Assembly (NCBI GenBank): GCA_024225895.1
Contig: JAAEMC010000323.1
Span: forward strand, 1 to 6,167
Reading direction: 5' to 3'
From: Desulfobacteraceae bacterium
GTDB lineage: Bacteria > Desulfobacterota > Desulfobacteria > Desulfobacterales > Desulfobacteraceae
DNA: 6,167 nucleotides
Positions 1 through 5,335 of this stretch are shown piece by piece. Within the stretch, counting starts at the first letter, position 1; every line of letters starts with the position of its first letter. Both the position numbers and the translations under genes were made by a program. The notes beneath the pieces are model-generated. The model saw nothing but the letters and a program-made list of their open reading frames with translations. It was not told the origin of the DNA and did not search any database.

Positions 1-23
1 AAAAAAGGATTGCCATACCAATC
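1..23 (-). terminator. Weak intrinsic terminator candidate at the left edge
   Basis: Read on the minus strand, a 5-bp perfect stem (GATTG / CAATC, positions 19-23 and 8-12) with a 6-nt loop is followed by C and at least six T, and the T tract may continue beyond the window. It lies about 54 bp downstream of the stop codon of the small gene at 77..271, which is where a terminator for that gene would sit. The stem is short and only 40% G+C, so this is a tentative call. A longer-range ATACCA/TGGTAT pairing (27-32 with 15-20 region) overlaps it and could compete. Confidence 0.3.
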
Positions 24-76
24 TCTTTGAAACGATTTTGCATGGTATTTGAAAATATTTTCCTCAAAGAAATTAT

Positions 77-271
77 TTAATGATTGGCTAAGAGAAGTTT
101 GCCGAGGAACACGGCTCCAGCTTCCTTTTCATCTTTTGAAATTTCTTTAAAAATTGATGCCATCTGAAAATAAATCTCATTTTTTGATTTCAGGGCAGGA
201 TAGGCATTTTTCGTTACTGAGTTCAATACCTCTACCTTGTTTTGTTTACTCCCGCATGTTGCTTCAGACAT
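77..271 (-). CDS. Small hypothetical protein, 64 aa
   Basis: I do not recognise this protein. It begins MSEATCGSKQNKVEVL and is a soluble, Lys/Glu-rich polypeptide with one Cys (residue 6). Its C-terminal half is probably helical (around IYFQMASIFKEISKDEKEAG), and there is no signal peptide or membrane segment. The reading frame stays open upstream to an ATG at 475. I chose the internal ATG at 271 because a near-perfect Shine-Dalgarno, AGGAGGG at 279-285, sits 7 nt before it, and because the residues upstream of it look like random translation with no ribosome site. No neighbour is close enough to form an operon: the next minus-strand gene ends 289 bp upstream. The strong ribosome site argues that the gene is real. 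The function is unknown, and a small regulatory or accessory helical protein is possible but unsupported. Confidence 0.6.
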   Translation of the reverse strand: MSEATCGSKQNKVEVLNSVTKNAYPALKSKNEIYFQMASIFKEISKDEKEAGAVFLGKLLLANH

Positions 272-560
272 TTTCTTTCCCTCCTGGATTCCCTGCTGGT
301 CTCTTCCTTGAGTAGTTACAAAAACCAACATCATACCATTGTGTAAAAACAGCAGAGTAATAATGAAAAACCTGTGGCTCGGCGAAAAAATTGACGAAAA
401 ATATATTATAACCATTCTAAAGACAATATTGCCTTCAAAAAGTGTATCCGCCTTTGGAATAAACAGCTCATGCAAAAGTTAAACTTACAAATTCGAATCG
501 TAGCGAAAAAAAGATATGTGGATTCTTATAAAAGGTTATATCAAATTTAATCCTGGTATT
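272..560. other. Intergenic region, possible leader of the 64-aa gene
   Basis: No convincing gene lies here once the 64-aa start is set at 271. On the minus strand a perfect TATAAT occurs at 405-410. A reasonably spaced -35 is missing: TTGTCT lies only 10 nt upstream of it, and TTGAAG 22 nt upstream. If the TATAAT is used, the transcript leader before the ATG at 271 would be roughly 125 nt. A/T-rich pairings followed by a T7 run occur at about 510-540 (GATAT with ATATC, minus strand), downstream of the gene at 561..767, but they are too weak to call a terminator. Confidence 0.3.
279..285 (-). promoter_or_regulatory. Ribosome binding site that fixes the start at 271
   Basis: AGGAGGG on the minus strand, 7 nt upstream of the ATG at 269-271. 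It decides in favour of the 64-aa product over a 132-aa reading from 475. It is one of the two strongest Shine-Dalgarno sequences in the window, the other being that of acdB. Confidence 0.65.
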
Positions 561-767
561 TCAAGAACTTATTTTCTTTTTTCTTTTCTGCGAAATTTCG
601 CTCGCGTAAACCCTGCGTTTATCGGCGATTTCACCTATCATAATGATAAATGATTTAAGTTTTGGATTATAACAAATGTCATAAATATTATCTGTTAAAA
701 CAAAATTGAGACATCTATAGCAAATCGCAAAAATATGTTCCAATAATGCATTACCTGTTTCTGTCAT
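561..767 (-). CDS. Small hypothetical protein, 68 aa
   Basis: I do not recognise this protein. It starts MTETGNALLEHIFAICYRCL. The first half is hydrophobic and aromatic with three Cys (residues 16, 19 and 32). The middle (IIMIGEIADKRRVYASEI) looks like a real alternating strand/helix pattern, and the tail is a basic cluster (QKRKKK). The composition is more protein-like than a random frame of this length. The upstream bases carry no good Shine-Dalgarno, only a weak AGAGA about 13 nt before the ATG, so the start and the coding status are uncertain. There is no predicted signal peptide, and the hydrophobic stretch is interrupted by charged residues, so a membrane helix is unlikely. It may be a nucleic-acid-associated small protein, judged only from the basic tail, or a decayed remnant. 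Confidence 0.4.
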   Translation of the reverse strand: MTETGNALLEHIFAICYRCLNFVLTDNIYDICYNPKLKSFIIMIGEIADKRRVYASEISQKRKKKISS

Positions 768-988
768 GTGTTGCTAAGATTCTCTTGATACCACAATCGA
801 TTTGCTCAAAGGCGATTCCATTAATCTATCATGTTTTTAGGAACTTTATTTTGGGACTCGCTATAAAACCCTTTGACTTAAGCCTTCGAATTTATGAGCC
901 GGGTTCTTGGTGATTGCAATACGCCATTAAGATAGCCGAAAAAATATTTTTTTGCTCGCTGTAACTCAAATTTGATGCAAATGACTAG

Positions 989-1003
989 TGAATGAAATAT
1001 TCC
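989..1003. repeat. 15-nt motif shared with 4166-4180 (copy 1)
   Basis: TGAATGAAATATTCC here and TGAATGAAAAATTCC at 4166-4180 differ at one base and lie in the same orientation. Both are intergenic, and each is followed on the plus strand by an inverted repeat (1004-1079 and 4202-4265). The match extends to the left if a 4-nt indel is allowed (TAGTG before both). AT-rich sequence raises the chance of coincidence. Confidence 0.4.
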
Positions 1004-1079
1004 GGGGCTATCCTATCGGATTTTGTGCCGAATATAGAGCAAGCAGACTGGCACAACAATTGTGGTTGCAGGATACCCC
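1004..1079. repeat. Nested inverted repeat, possible structured element
   Basis: The outer arms are GGGGCTATCCT (1004-1014) and AGGATACCCC (1070-1079), which form 10 bp with one bulged C. Inside them TTGTGCC (1023-1029) and GGCACAA (1050-1056) pair perfectly over 7 bp. An alternative small hairpin CACAA-caa-TTGTG (1052-1064) overlaps the inner right arm. On the minus strand the element begins directly after the stop codon of the transporter relic. No T tract follows either arm, so it does not look like a standard terminator. Its nature is unknown: it could be a mobile-element remnant, a structured RNA, or the old 3' UTR of the transporter. Confidence 0.45.
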
Positions 1080-1231
1080 TTACAGGCTGGAATAATAAAA
1101 AATGATGGGAATGACGAATATACTCAGAACACTGGAAGCTAATATGAGACTGCCGGCAAACCTGGCGTCTATACCGTATCTTAATGGCAGACCCACGGAA
1201 AACACAGCTGACGGCGATGAAGTAGCCGTTG
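1080..1231 (-). pseudogene. Orphan C-terminal remnant of an AEC-family (auxin efflux carrier type) transporter
   Basis: On the minus strand, in a frame different from xth, about 49 codons up to a TAA at 1080-1082 read like the last part of an AEC-family permease. There is a small-residue/Pro stretch (SSPSAVFSV), then RYGIDARFAGS, then a hydrophobic helix (LILASSVLSIFVIPIIFYY) and a short tail. AEC proteins typically end with a Tyr-Gly-x-Asp motif followed by a Ser-rich final membrane helix with a Pro. A complete transporter has about 300 residues and 8-10 helices. The upstream sequence here is xth, so nothing of the N-terminal part exists in this window, and the frame has only a TTG at 1262 inside xth and no ribosome site. 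I infer a relic left by a deletion or insertion whose junction lies near 1210-1245. The family assignment is by eye and uncertain. Confidence 0.5.
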
Positions 1232-2023
1232 TTATAACAAAATTGACAATCCCACAGGGCAATGGTCTGAACCAAAAATATCATTGTCAATAAATGCGTT
1301 GTCCACAACACCCTGGTCGATCAAATCCCGTGTCACAAAGAAATAATCAATCCGCCATTCGGCATTGTTTTTCCGGGCATTGAAGCGGTAAGACCACCAT
1401 GAATATTTGATTTGATCTGGATAAAAATGGCGAAAAGTATCAACATATCCCAGTTCCAGCATGCGGTCCAGCACATCCCTTTCAATCCTTAAAAAACCGG
1501 AGCGTTTGGAATTGGGTCCGGGATTCTTCAAATCGATCTCATTGTGGGCAATATTAAAATCCCCTGTGATAATAAGACTTTTCCCCTCTTTTCTTAATTT
1601 TTGGATGTGTTCAAGGAACCATTCATAGAAATCCAGCTTGTACTGCAGGCGCTCATCACTCATCTGTCCATTGGGAAAATAGACATTAAACAATGTAAAG
1701 TCTTCATAGTCCAGCTGGATAATCCGGCCTTCATTATCAAACCTCGGATTTGCAAGGCTGGTGGTGACTTTTTCCGGTTTGAGGGCAGTATAGGCCGCAA
1801 CGCCGCTGTATCCTTTTTTTGCGGTTGAATAGGCCCAGAAAGATTCATATCCCGGTATATTGATCATGGGCTCCGTTCTCTGGTCTTCCTGGAGTTTGGT
1901 CTCCTGGAGCAAAAGGATATCCGGGGCAAGGGTCTTAATTGATTCGAAAAACTCTTTTTTTACAATCGCCCGAAGTCCGTTTATATTCCATGATAATATT
2001 TTTATTTTTTTCGTGTCAGCCAT
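1232..2023 (-). CDS. xth: Exodeoxyribonuclease III / AP endonuclease (Xth/ExoA family), 263 aa
   Basis: Metal-dependent EEP-fold nuclease of base-excision repair. It cleaves DNA 5' to abasic sites and has 3'-5' exonuclease and 3'-phosphatase activity in the family. The family motifs appear in order: SWNINGLRA with Asn13, LLLQETKL with Glu41 (metal ligand), NVYFPNG with Tyr115, GDFNIAH with Asp155 and Asn157, the WWSYR block at 209-213, WRIDYF with Asp226, and SDHCPV with the catalytic Asp253-His254 pair. All expected catalytic residues are present, and the length fits the family (about 250-270 aa). The ATG start has AGGGAT at 2030-2035, 6 nt upstream. The gene follows acdB by 62 bp on the same strand without a visible terminator, so co-transcription is plausible. 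Its last residues (LSILL) coincide with the edge of the transporter relic, so the extreme C-terminus may have been altered by that junction. Confidence 0.95.
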   Translation of the reverse strand: MADTKKIKILSWNINGLRAIVKKEFFESIKTLAPDILLLQETKLQEDQRTEPMINIPGYESFWAYSTAKKGYSGVAAYTALKPEKVTTSLANPRFDNEGRIIQLDYEDFTLFNVYFPNGQMSDERLQYKLDFYEWFLEHIQKLRKEGKSLIITGDFNIAHNEIDLKNPGPNSKRSGFLRIERDVLDRMLELGYVDTFRHFYPDQIKYSWWSYRFNARKNNAEWRIDYFFVTRDLIDQGVVDNAFIDNDIFGSDHCPVGLSILL

Positions 2024-2085
2024 TTTTTTATCCCTGCATAATATTTAGATTTAAGAATTCATGTCTTGCGATTTGGTCATGGAAA

Positions 2086-2769
2086 TCAGCTCACCGGCCT
2101 CAACATTACCCTGGCATCGGCAATCACACATCTATCCTTTGTGCAGATCACCGGGTTTAAATCAATGGATTCAAAAAAGGGTTCCATATCTGTGATTAAT
2201 TGTGAAAAGACTGTTATGGTGCTTACCAACACCTCCATATTAACACCGATTTTGCCCCTGAAACCTTTGATTATATCCCTTGCCACAAGAGATTCCACCA
2301 TGGAGACGACATCGCCTTGTTCAAGTGGTGCAAGCCTAATGGCAGTATCATTATAAATTTCCACGCTTGTACCGCCGATACCCAAAACAACCACTGGACC
2401 AAACTGGTAATCGTTTTTAGCTCCGATTATGATCTCAACCCCTTTGATCATCTCTTCAATAAGGACGCTTTCACAGCCATCAAGCCCTTTTAACCTGTTA
2501 AATTCTGATTCAAGGACATCAGGTGTTTTAATGCCCGTCACAACAGCATTATATTCTGTTTTATGCAGGATCTTTCGCGATACTGCTTTTGCCACCAATG
2601 GAGAAGAGGTATCTTTAAAAAACGCTTTTGCCGTTTTCAATGAATCTGCAAGAACAAATCCCGGGATATCCATACCATGGTCTTTAAAGAGTTTCTTTGC
2701 TTCCGGTTCCAAAAGAAAACCTATGTTTCGTTGTTTTTCCAATAATTTCACACTTTCTTTTTTCAGCAC
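2086..2769 (-). CDS. acdB: ADP-forming acetate/acyl-CoA ligase, beta subunit (ATP-grasp), 227 aa
   Basis: Nucleotide-binding subunit of an NDP-forming acyl-CoA synthetase, acting in the cytoplasm with the alpha subunit: acyl-CoA + ADP + Pi gives acid + CoA + ATP. The ATP-grasp_5-type fold is visible in order: an N-terminal helical EAKKLFKDHGMDIPG segment, the lysine strand VAKAVS, ILHKTE with His69 (the likely second phosphohistidine, corresponding to the beta-subunit His of archaeal ACD enzymes), EEMIKGVEIIIG, FGPVVVLGIGGTSVEI at 123-138, RLAPL at 145-149, and the metal-binding IDLNPV at 202-207. The usual Asp-x-Gly-Gly after HKS is Glu-Tyr-Asn-Ala here, a mild divergence. The start is GTG at 2769, within the 3' end of acdA (7-bp overlap, GTGCTGA), preceded at 8 nt by AAGGAGG, so translation is probably coupled. 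The substrate acyl group cannot be read from the sequence. Confidence 0.9.
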   Translation of the reverse strand: MLKKESVKLLEKQRNIGFLLEPEAKKLFKDHGMDIPGFVLADSLKTAKAFFKDTSSPLVAKAVSRKILHKTEYNAVVTGIKTPDVLESEFNRLKGLDGCESVLIEEMIKGVEIIIGAKNDYQFGPVVVLGIGGTSVEIYNDTAIRLAPLEQGDVVSMVESLVARDIIKGFRGKIGVNMEVLVSTITVFSQLITDMEPFFESIDLNPVICTKDRCVIADARVMLRPVS

Positions 2770-4130
2770 GGTTTACACCTCCTTAATGCTTTTGCCATGA
2801 GCACCGCCCCTTTCACCGATGATGCCACCGGAATGCGGTTGAGTTCAAACCCTTCGATGATAATTCTATATTTTTCTTCATTGGGTACATAGGCCACCAA
2901 AGGTTTGCCCTCATTTTGCACCACGCGGCTTAGTTTGGCTCCAATATCGGCCGACACCCCCGGTGAATAAGGTATCAAAAGGGCAAGGATACAATCGATG
3001 GTATCGTCCCTTGACAGATGCCTCACAGATGTAATGATATCATTATCCACTGCACTGCCGGTAAGATCCAGCGGGTTGTCCAAAGCAGCTATTTCCTTTA
3101 TTTCAGGAGATAATTTTTCTTTGATAACCTCCATGGTTTCAGTTTTTATTTTCGGCGTTTCAAGGCAATGTTTGCTACAGGCATCCACGGCCAGAACGCC
3201 GTGTCCGCCGCTCAAGGATAAGATACCTATATTTCCTTTAATCCCCTTGGGATAACAACTGAGCGATTCACAAAAAGAGGTTAGCTCGTATTCATCTTCT
3301 GCTTCTGCCACACAATACTGTGCCATAATCTGTGAAAACACCTTATAATCACCTGCCAGGGATGCTGTATGACTGGATGCCGCCAGGATACCCTGAGGGC
3401 TTTTACCGGCCTTCATGACCACAATGGGTTTGCTGCACTGTTCTGCTCTTCGAACAAACTTGCGGCCTTCTCCCTTGTCAAACCCTTCAATATAGAAGGC
3501 TATCACATCTGTTCCCAAATCATTTTCAAACCAGGATAACATATCTGTCTCCTTGAGACATGCCTTGTTGCCGATGCTCACGGCTAAAGAGACGCCAATA
3601 CCCTGGCCGGCAAATTTAACCATCTGATCCACCAGAACCCCTCCGCTCTGGCTGACAAAACCGATATTGCCCTTTTTAGGCGTAATAATCCTTTCCCCGG
3701 GCAAGAAAAAAGTATCCACAAAATCCGGAGAATAAATTCCCAGACAATTAGGGCCGACAAATGGAAAAGAGGCCTCATTTGATAATTGGACAATTTTTTC
3801 TTGAAGAGCCACGTTCCCGGATTCGGAAAATCCCCCGGAAATGATCACAGCACCTTTGACTCCTTTTTTAATACATTGCTCTATGACGCTGGGCACAAAT
3901 TGGGACCGGACAGCAATTACTGCCATATCCAGATCTTGTGGAATTTGTTCCAGGTTCTCATAAAGGGTTTCCCGTTGATATACGCCGCCTTTGGGATTCA
4001 CTGCAAAAGCCTTTACCGGATATCTCAAATGGTTTTTATTAAAAATCACATTGGCCGGATGGGTGTCATGGGTTGTTGAAACCCCGATCACGGCCATGGT
4101 TCTGGGTCTGAAAAGAAAATTGAGATCCAC
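2763..4130 (-). CDS. acdA: ADP-forming acetate/acyl-CoA ligase, alpha subunit (CoA-binding), 455 aa
   Basis: CoA-binding and phosphohistidine-carrying subunit of the NDP-forming acyl-CoA synthetase whose ATP-grasp partner is encoded just downstream. Residues 1-130 form a CoA-binding Rossmann domain (AVIGVS at 13-18, AVNPKGG at 43-49, GPNCLG at 126-131). About 153-290 is the first succinyl-CoA-ligase-like domain, with SQSGG at 160-164, SIGNKA at 185-190 and the phosphohistidine motif SSHTASLAG (His254). About 299-450 is the second ligase-like domain (LSLSGGHGVLAVD, DNPLDLTG at 351-358). The length matches separate alpha subunits (about 450-460 aa) rather than the roughly 700-aa alpha-beta fusions. 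The start is GTG at 4130, with AAGGGAG at 4137-4143, 6 nt upstream. The next in-frame ATG would cut into the Rossmann strand. It likely conserves energy from acyl-CoA breakdown, or activates organic acids in reverse. Confidence 0.92.
   Translation of the reverse strand: MDLNFLFRPRTMAVIGVSTTHDTHPANVIFNKNHLRYPVKAFAVNPKGGVYQRETLYENLEQIPQDLDMAVIAVRSQFVPSVIEQCIKKGVKGAVIISGGFSESGNVALQEKIVQLSNEASFPFVGPNCLGIYSPDFVDTFFLPGERIITPKKGNIGFVSQSGGVLVDQMVKFAGQGIGVSLAVSIGNKACLKETDMLSWFENDLGTDVIAFYIEGFDKGEGRKFVRRAEQCSKPIVVMKAGKSPQGILAASSHTASLAGDYKVFSQIMAQYCVAEAEDEYELTSFCESLSCYPKGIKGNIGILSLSGGHGVLAVDACSKHCLETPKIKTETMEVIKEKLSPEIKEIAALDNPLDLTGSAVDNDIITSVRHLSRDDTIDCILALLIPYSPGVSADIGAKLSRVVQNEGKPLVAYVPNEEKYRIIIEGFELNRIPVASSVKGAVLMAKALRRCKPC
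2778..2784 (-). promoter_or_regulatory. Ribosome binding site of acdB, inside the acdA 3' end
   Basis: AAGGAGG on the minus strand, 8 nt before the GTG at 2767-2769. It lies within the last codons of acdA, encoding its Arg-Arg-Cys tail, and sets the GTG as the start. The perfect consensus would help keep the two subunits at matched levels despite the GTG codon. Confidence 0.75.
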
Positions 4131-4165
4131 GGTTGTCTCCCTTATTAATTAAAATAGTTAGTGAC

Positions 4166-4180
4166 TGAATGAAAAATTCC
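4166..4180. repeat. 15-nt motif shared with 989-1003 (copy 2)
   Basis: TGAATGAAAAATTCC, one base different from the copy at 989-1003 and in the same orientation. It lies about 35 bp upstream of the acdA start, between the ribosome site and the hairpin repeat at 4202-4265. With copy 1 it suggests a dispersed intergenic element, but two short copies do not prove this. Confidence 0.4.
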
Positions 4181-4201
4181 TGTTTTCTCAATTACTGCGT
4201 T

Positions 4202-4265
4202 GGTAGTAAAATTTTTAATCCTGACAAAGACTTATTTGTATTTCTCCGGTTAAAATTCTACTCCC
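4202..4265. repeat. Imperfect hairpin repeat between acdA and the SDR gene
   Basis: Arms of about 20 nt at 4202-4221 (GGTAGTAAAATTTTTAATCC) and 4246-4265 (CCGGTTAAAATTCTACTCCC) pair with a few mismatches and one bulge around a 24-nt spacer. On the minus strand one mismatch becomes a G-U pair. The flanks ACAAGGCG (minus strand, right of the right arm) and CAACGCAGTAATTG (minus strand, left of the left arm) look to me like the borders of a dispersed intergenic repeat in sulfate-reducing Desulfobacteraceae, but that is from memory and unchecked. No T tract follows, so it is not a clear terminator. It fills most of the 179-bp gap and may influence acdA expression or SDR transcript stability. Confidence 0.5.
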
Positions 4266-4309
4266 GCCTTGTACTTAATAAAATATTGAATTCTCGTTTA
4301 TCCACTTAA

Positions 4310-5215
4310 TTAGTTGGGAAAAAGATTTTTCAATGCCGGCAAAACATCAGGATATGAAAATTGGAAACCTGCATCCAAAAGCCGCTGAGGTATCGCCCGT
4401 TGGCTTTCCATCAGAGCATCTGCCACTTCCCCCATCATAATCTTAACGGCAAAACCAGGTGTTGGGACAAAGGATGGTCTGCCCAGCAATTTTCCCAAGT
4501 AACCGGCAAAGTCCTTTTGTTTGATGGTTCCGGGTGCCGTGAAATTATATGGTCCCTTTGCATTAGGTGTTTCAATTAAAAACGCCATTGCCGCAAGAAG
4601 ATCTTCCATATGAATCCAGGGGAACCATTGTCTGCCGCTGCCCAGGGATCCGCCTATCCCCATCTTGAAAACCGGCGTCATAGTTGACAACGCCCCGCCA
4701 TGGCCCAGAACCACACCAAAACGCATTCTTACAACCCGGACACCTTTATCTGAAGCGTGGAGGGCTTCAGATTCCCAATCCTCACAAAGACAGGAGAGAA
4801 ACCCCTGCCCGGGTTTATGATCCTCTAAAAGCACTTCATCTCCGCAATCACCGTATAGGCCTACAGCAGAAGTATTGAGTAACACTTGTGGCCTGGCCGG
4901 CTGAATGGCAGAGACAATATGCCGAGTTGTTTTGATCCTGGAATCATAGATGACTTGTTTATAAGATTTTGTCCAGCGTTTAAAAATAGTACGACCGGCA
5001 ACATTGATGACAATATCCGCTTTTTGTACGTGGGCTTGCCAGGGCCCTTCTTTGGATGTATCAGCGGTGATCCATTGGAAACCATCATATTGTTGTGTAA
5101 ACGGATGACTTCGAGAGGTACCCATACCGATCACCTGAAAACCTTTTAAAAGGAAAAATTTTGCGGCATTCAGCCCGATAAATCCCGATGCACCAGGTAT
5201 CAATATTGTTTTCAT
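4310..5215 (-). CDS. TIGR01777/YfcH-family NAD(P)-dependent epimerase-like protein, 301 aa
   Basis: Extended (atypical) short-chain dehydrogenase of the TIGR01777 family, which includes E. coli YfcH and human SDR39U1. The family binds NAD(P), but no physiological substrate is established. The N-terminal Rossmann motif GASGFIG is at 8-14, followed by family signatures NVAGR (71-75) with Trp81, SRIKTT (92-97), TSAVGLYG (115-122, covering the Ser and Tyr region of the SDR active site), WESEA (147-151), RFGVVLG (165-171), and GSGRQWFPWIHMEDL, the start of which is near 192. Residues about 250-301 match the C-terminal DUF1731 domain (VPTPGF, GEVADALMESQRAIPQRLLDAGF). The length is typical and no gap is seen. 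The ATG start has AAGG at 5225-5228, 9 nt upstream, and a TATAAT at 5237-5242. The gene is cytoplasmic, divergent from the PAS sensor gene, and separated from acdA by 179 bp. Confidence 0.92.
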   Translation of the reverse strand: MKTILIPGASGFIGLNAAKFFLLKGFQVIGMGTSRSHPFTQQYDGFQWITADTSKEGPWQAHVQKADIVINVAGRTIFKRWTKSYKQVIYDSRIKTTRHIVSAIQPARPQVLLNTSAVGLYGDCGDEVLLEDHKPGQGFLSCLCEDWESEALHASDKGVRVVRMRFGVVLGHGGALSTMTPVFKMGIGGSLGSGRQWFPWIHMEDLLAAMAFLIETPNAKGPYNFTAPGTIKQKDFAGYLGKLLGRPSFVPTPGFAVKIMMGEVADALMESQRAIPQRLLDAGFQFSYPDVLPALKNLFPN

Positions 5216-5236
5216 GTAAGTTTACCTTGAACATTA

Positions 5237-5242
5237 ATTATA
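5237..5242 (-). promoter_or_regulatory. Candidate -10 box of the SDR gene promoter
   Basis: Perfect TATAAT on the minus strand, 21 nt upstream of the ATG at 5215. It would place the transcript start near 5230 and give a very short leader that still holds the AAGG ribosome site. No good -35 hexamer stands at 16-18 nt. That zone (about 5259-5266) is occupied by tandem TAGTAAA repeats inside a dyad, which would fit an activator- or repressor-controlled promoter. Confidence 0.45.
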
Positions 5243-5248
5243 GCCGCT

Positions 5249-5282
5249 TGGATCATAGTAAATAGTAAACATCATTGATCCA
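5249..5282. promoter_or_regulatory. Candidate operator: dyad enclosing a tandem repeat
   Basis: TGGATCA (5249-5255) and TGATCCA (5276-5282) form a perfect 7-bp inverted repeat with a 20-nt spacer. The spacer contains two adjacent perfect copies of TAGTAAA (5256-5262 and 5263-5269). The element covers the expected -35 zone of the SDR promoter and lies in the divergent intergenic region, where an operator is expected. Short AT-rich repeats arise by chance, so this is tentative. No regulator gene is in view. Confidence 0.35.
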
Positions 5283-5335
5283 TTTAACAATATTAAAACC
5301 TGGTATTCTACTCTTTTTTTAATGAATTCTTTGTG

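Larger units (their letters stand above)
768..1079. other. 312-bp stretch without a gene
   Basis: I see no supportable coding region: all frames are short, broken or lack a ribosome site. The left part (768-985) has no recognisable element. The right part (989-1079) holds a 15-nt motif shared with the acdA upstream region and a nested inverted repeat, both listed separately. No tRNA, CRISPR repeat or insertion-sequence gene is visible. The stretch lies between the 68-aa gene and a transporter relic, so it may be rearrangement debris. Confidence 0.5.

Noticed and set aside
272..475. N-terminal extension of the 64-aa gene to an ATG at 475
   Set aside because: The ATG at 475 has no ribosome site, the extension looks like random hydrophobic translation, and a consensus AGGAGGG precedes the internal ATG at 271.
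510..545. Terminator after the 68-aa gene
   Set aside because: Only 5-bp A/T-rich stems that exclude one another (GGATT/AATCC and GATAT/ATATC) precede the T7 run.
1050..1070. Sigma-54 promoter (TGGCAC ... TTGCA)
   Set aside because: The GG and GC elements are separated by 16 nt instead of 10, so the spacing is wrong.
1004..1079. Intrinsic terminator for xth or the transporter relic
   Set aside because: The loop is about 55 nt and no T tract follows the stem on either strand.
1004..1079. Integron attC site
   Set aside because: There are no RYYYAAC / GTTRRRY core sites at the ends of the nested repeat and no integrase gene in view.
1102..1293. Plus-strand open frame of 63 codons
   Set aside because: It is antisense to the transporter relic and xth end, without a ribosome site or family resemblance. 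The minus-strand reading explains the region better.
985..1311. Minus-strand open frame of 108 codons
   Set aside because: It overlaps the xth 3' end and the transporter relic in another frame, has no ribosome site, and has an unprotein-like Cys/His/Arg composition.
4195..4235. Sigma-70 promoter for acdA with TTGTCA as -35
   Set aside because: The hexamer falls in the hairpin spacer, and no -10 better than about 3 of 6 matches exists at 16-18 nt.
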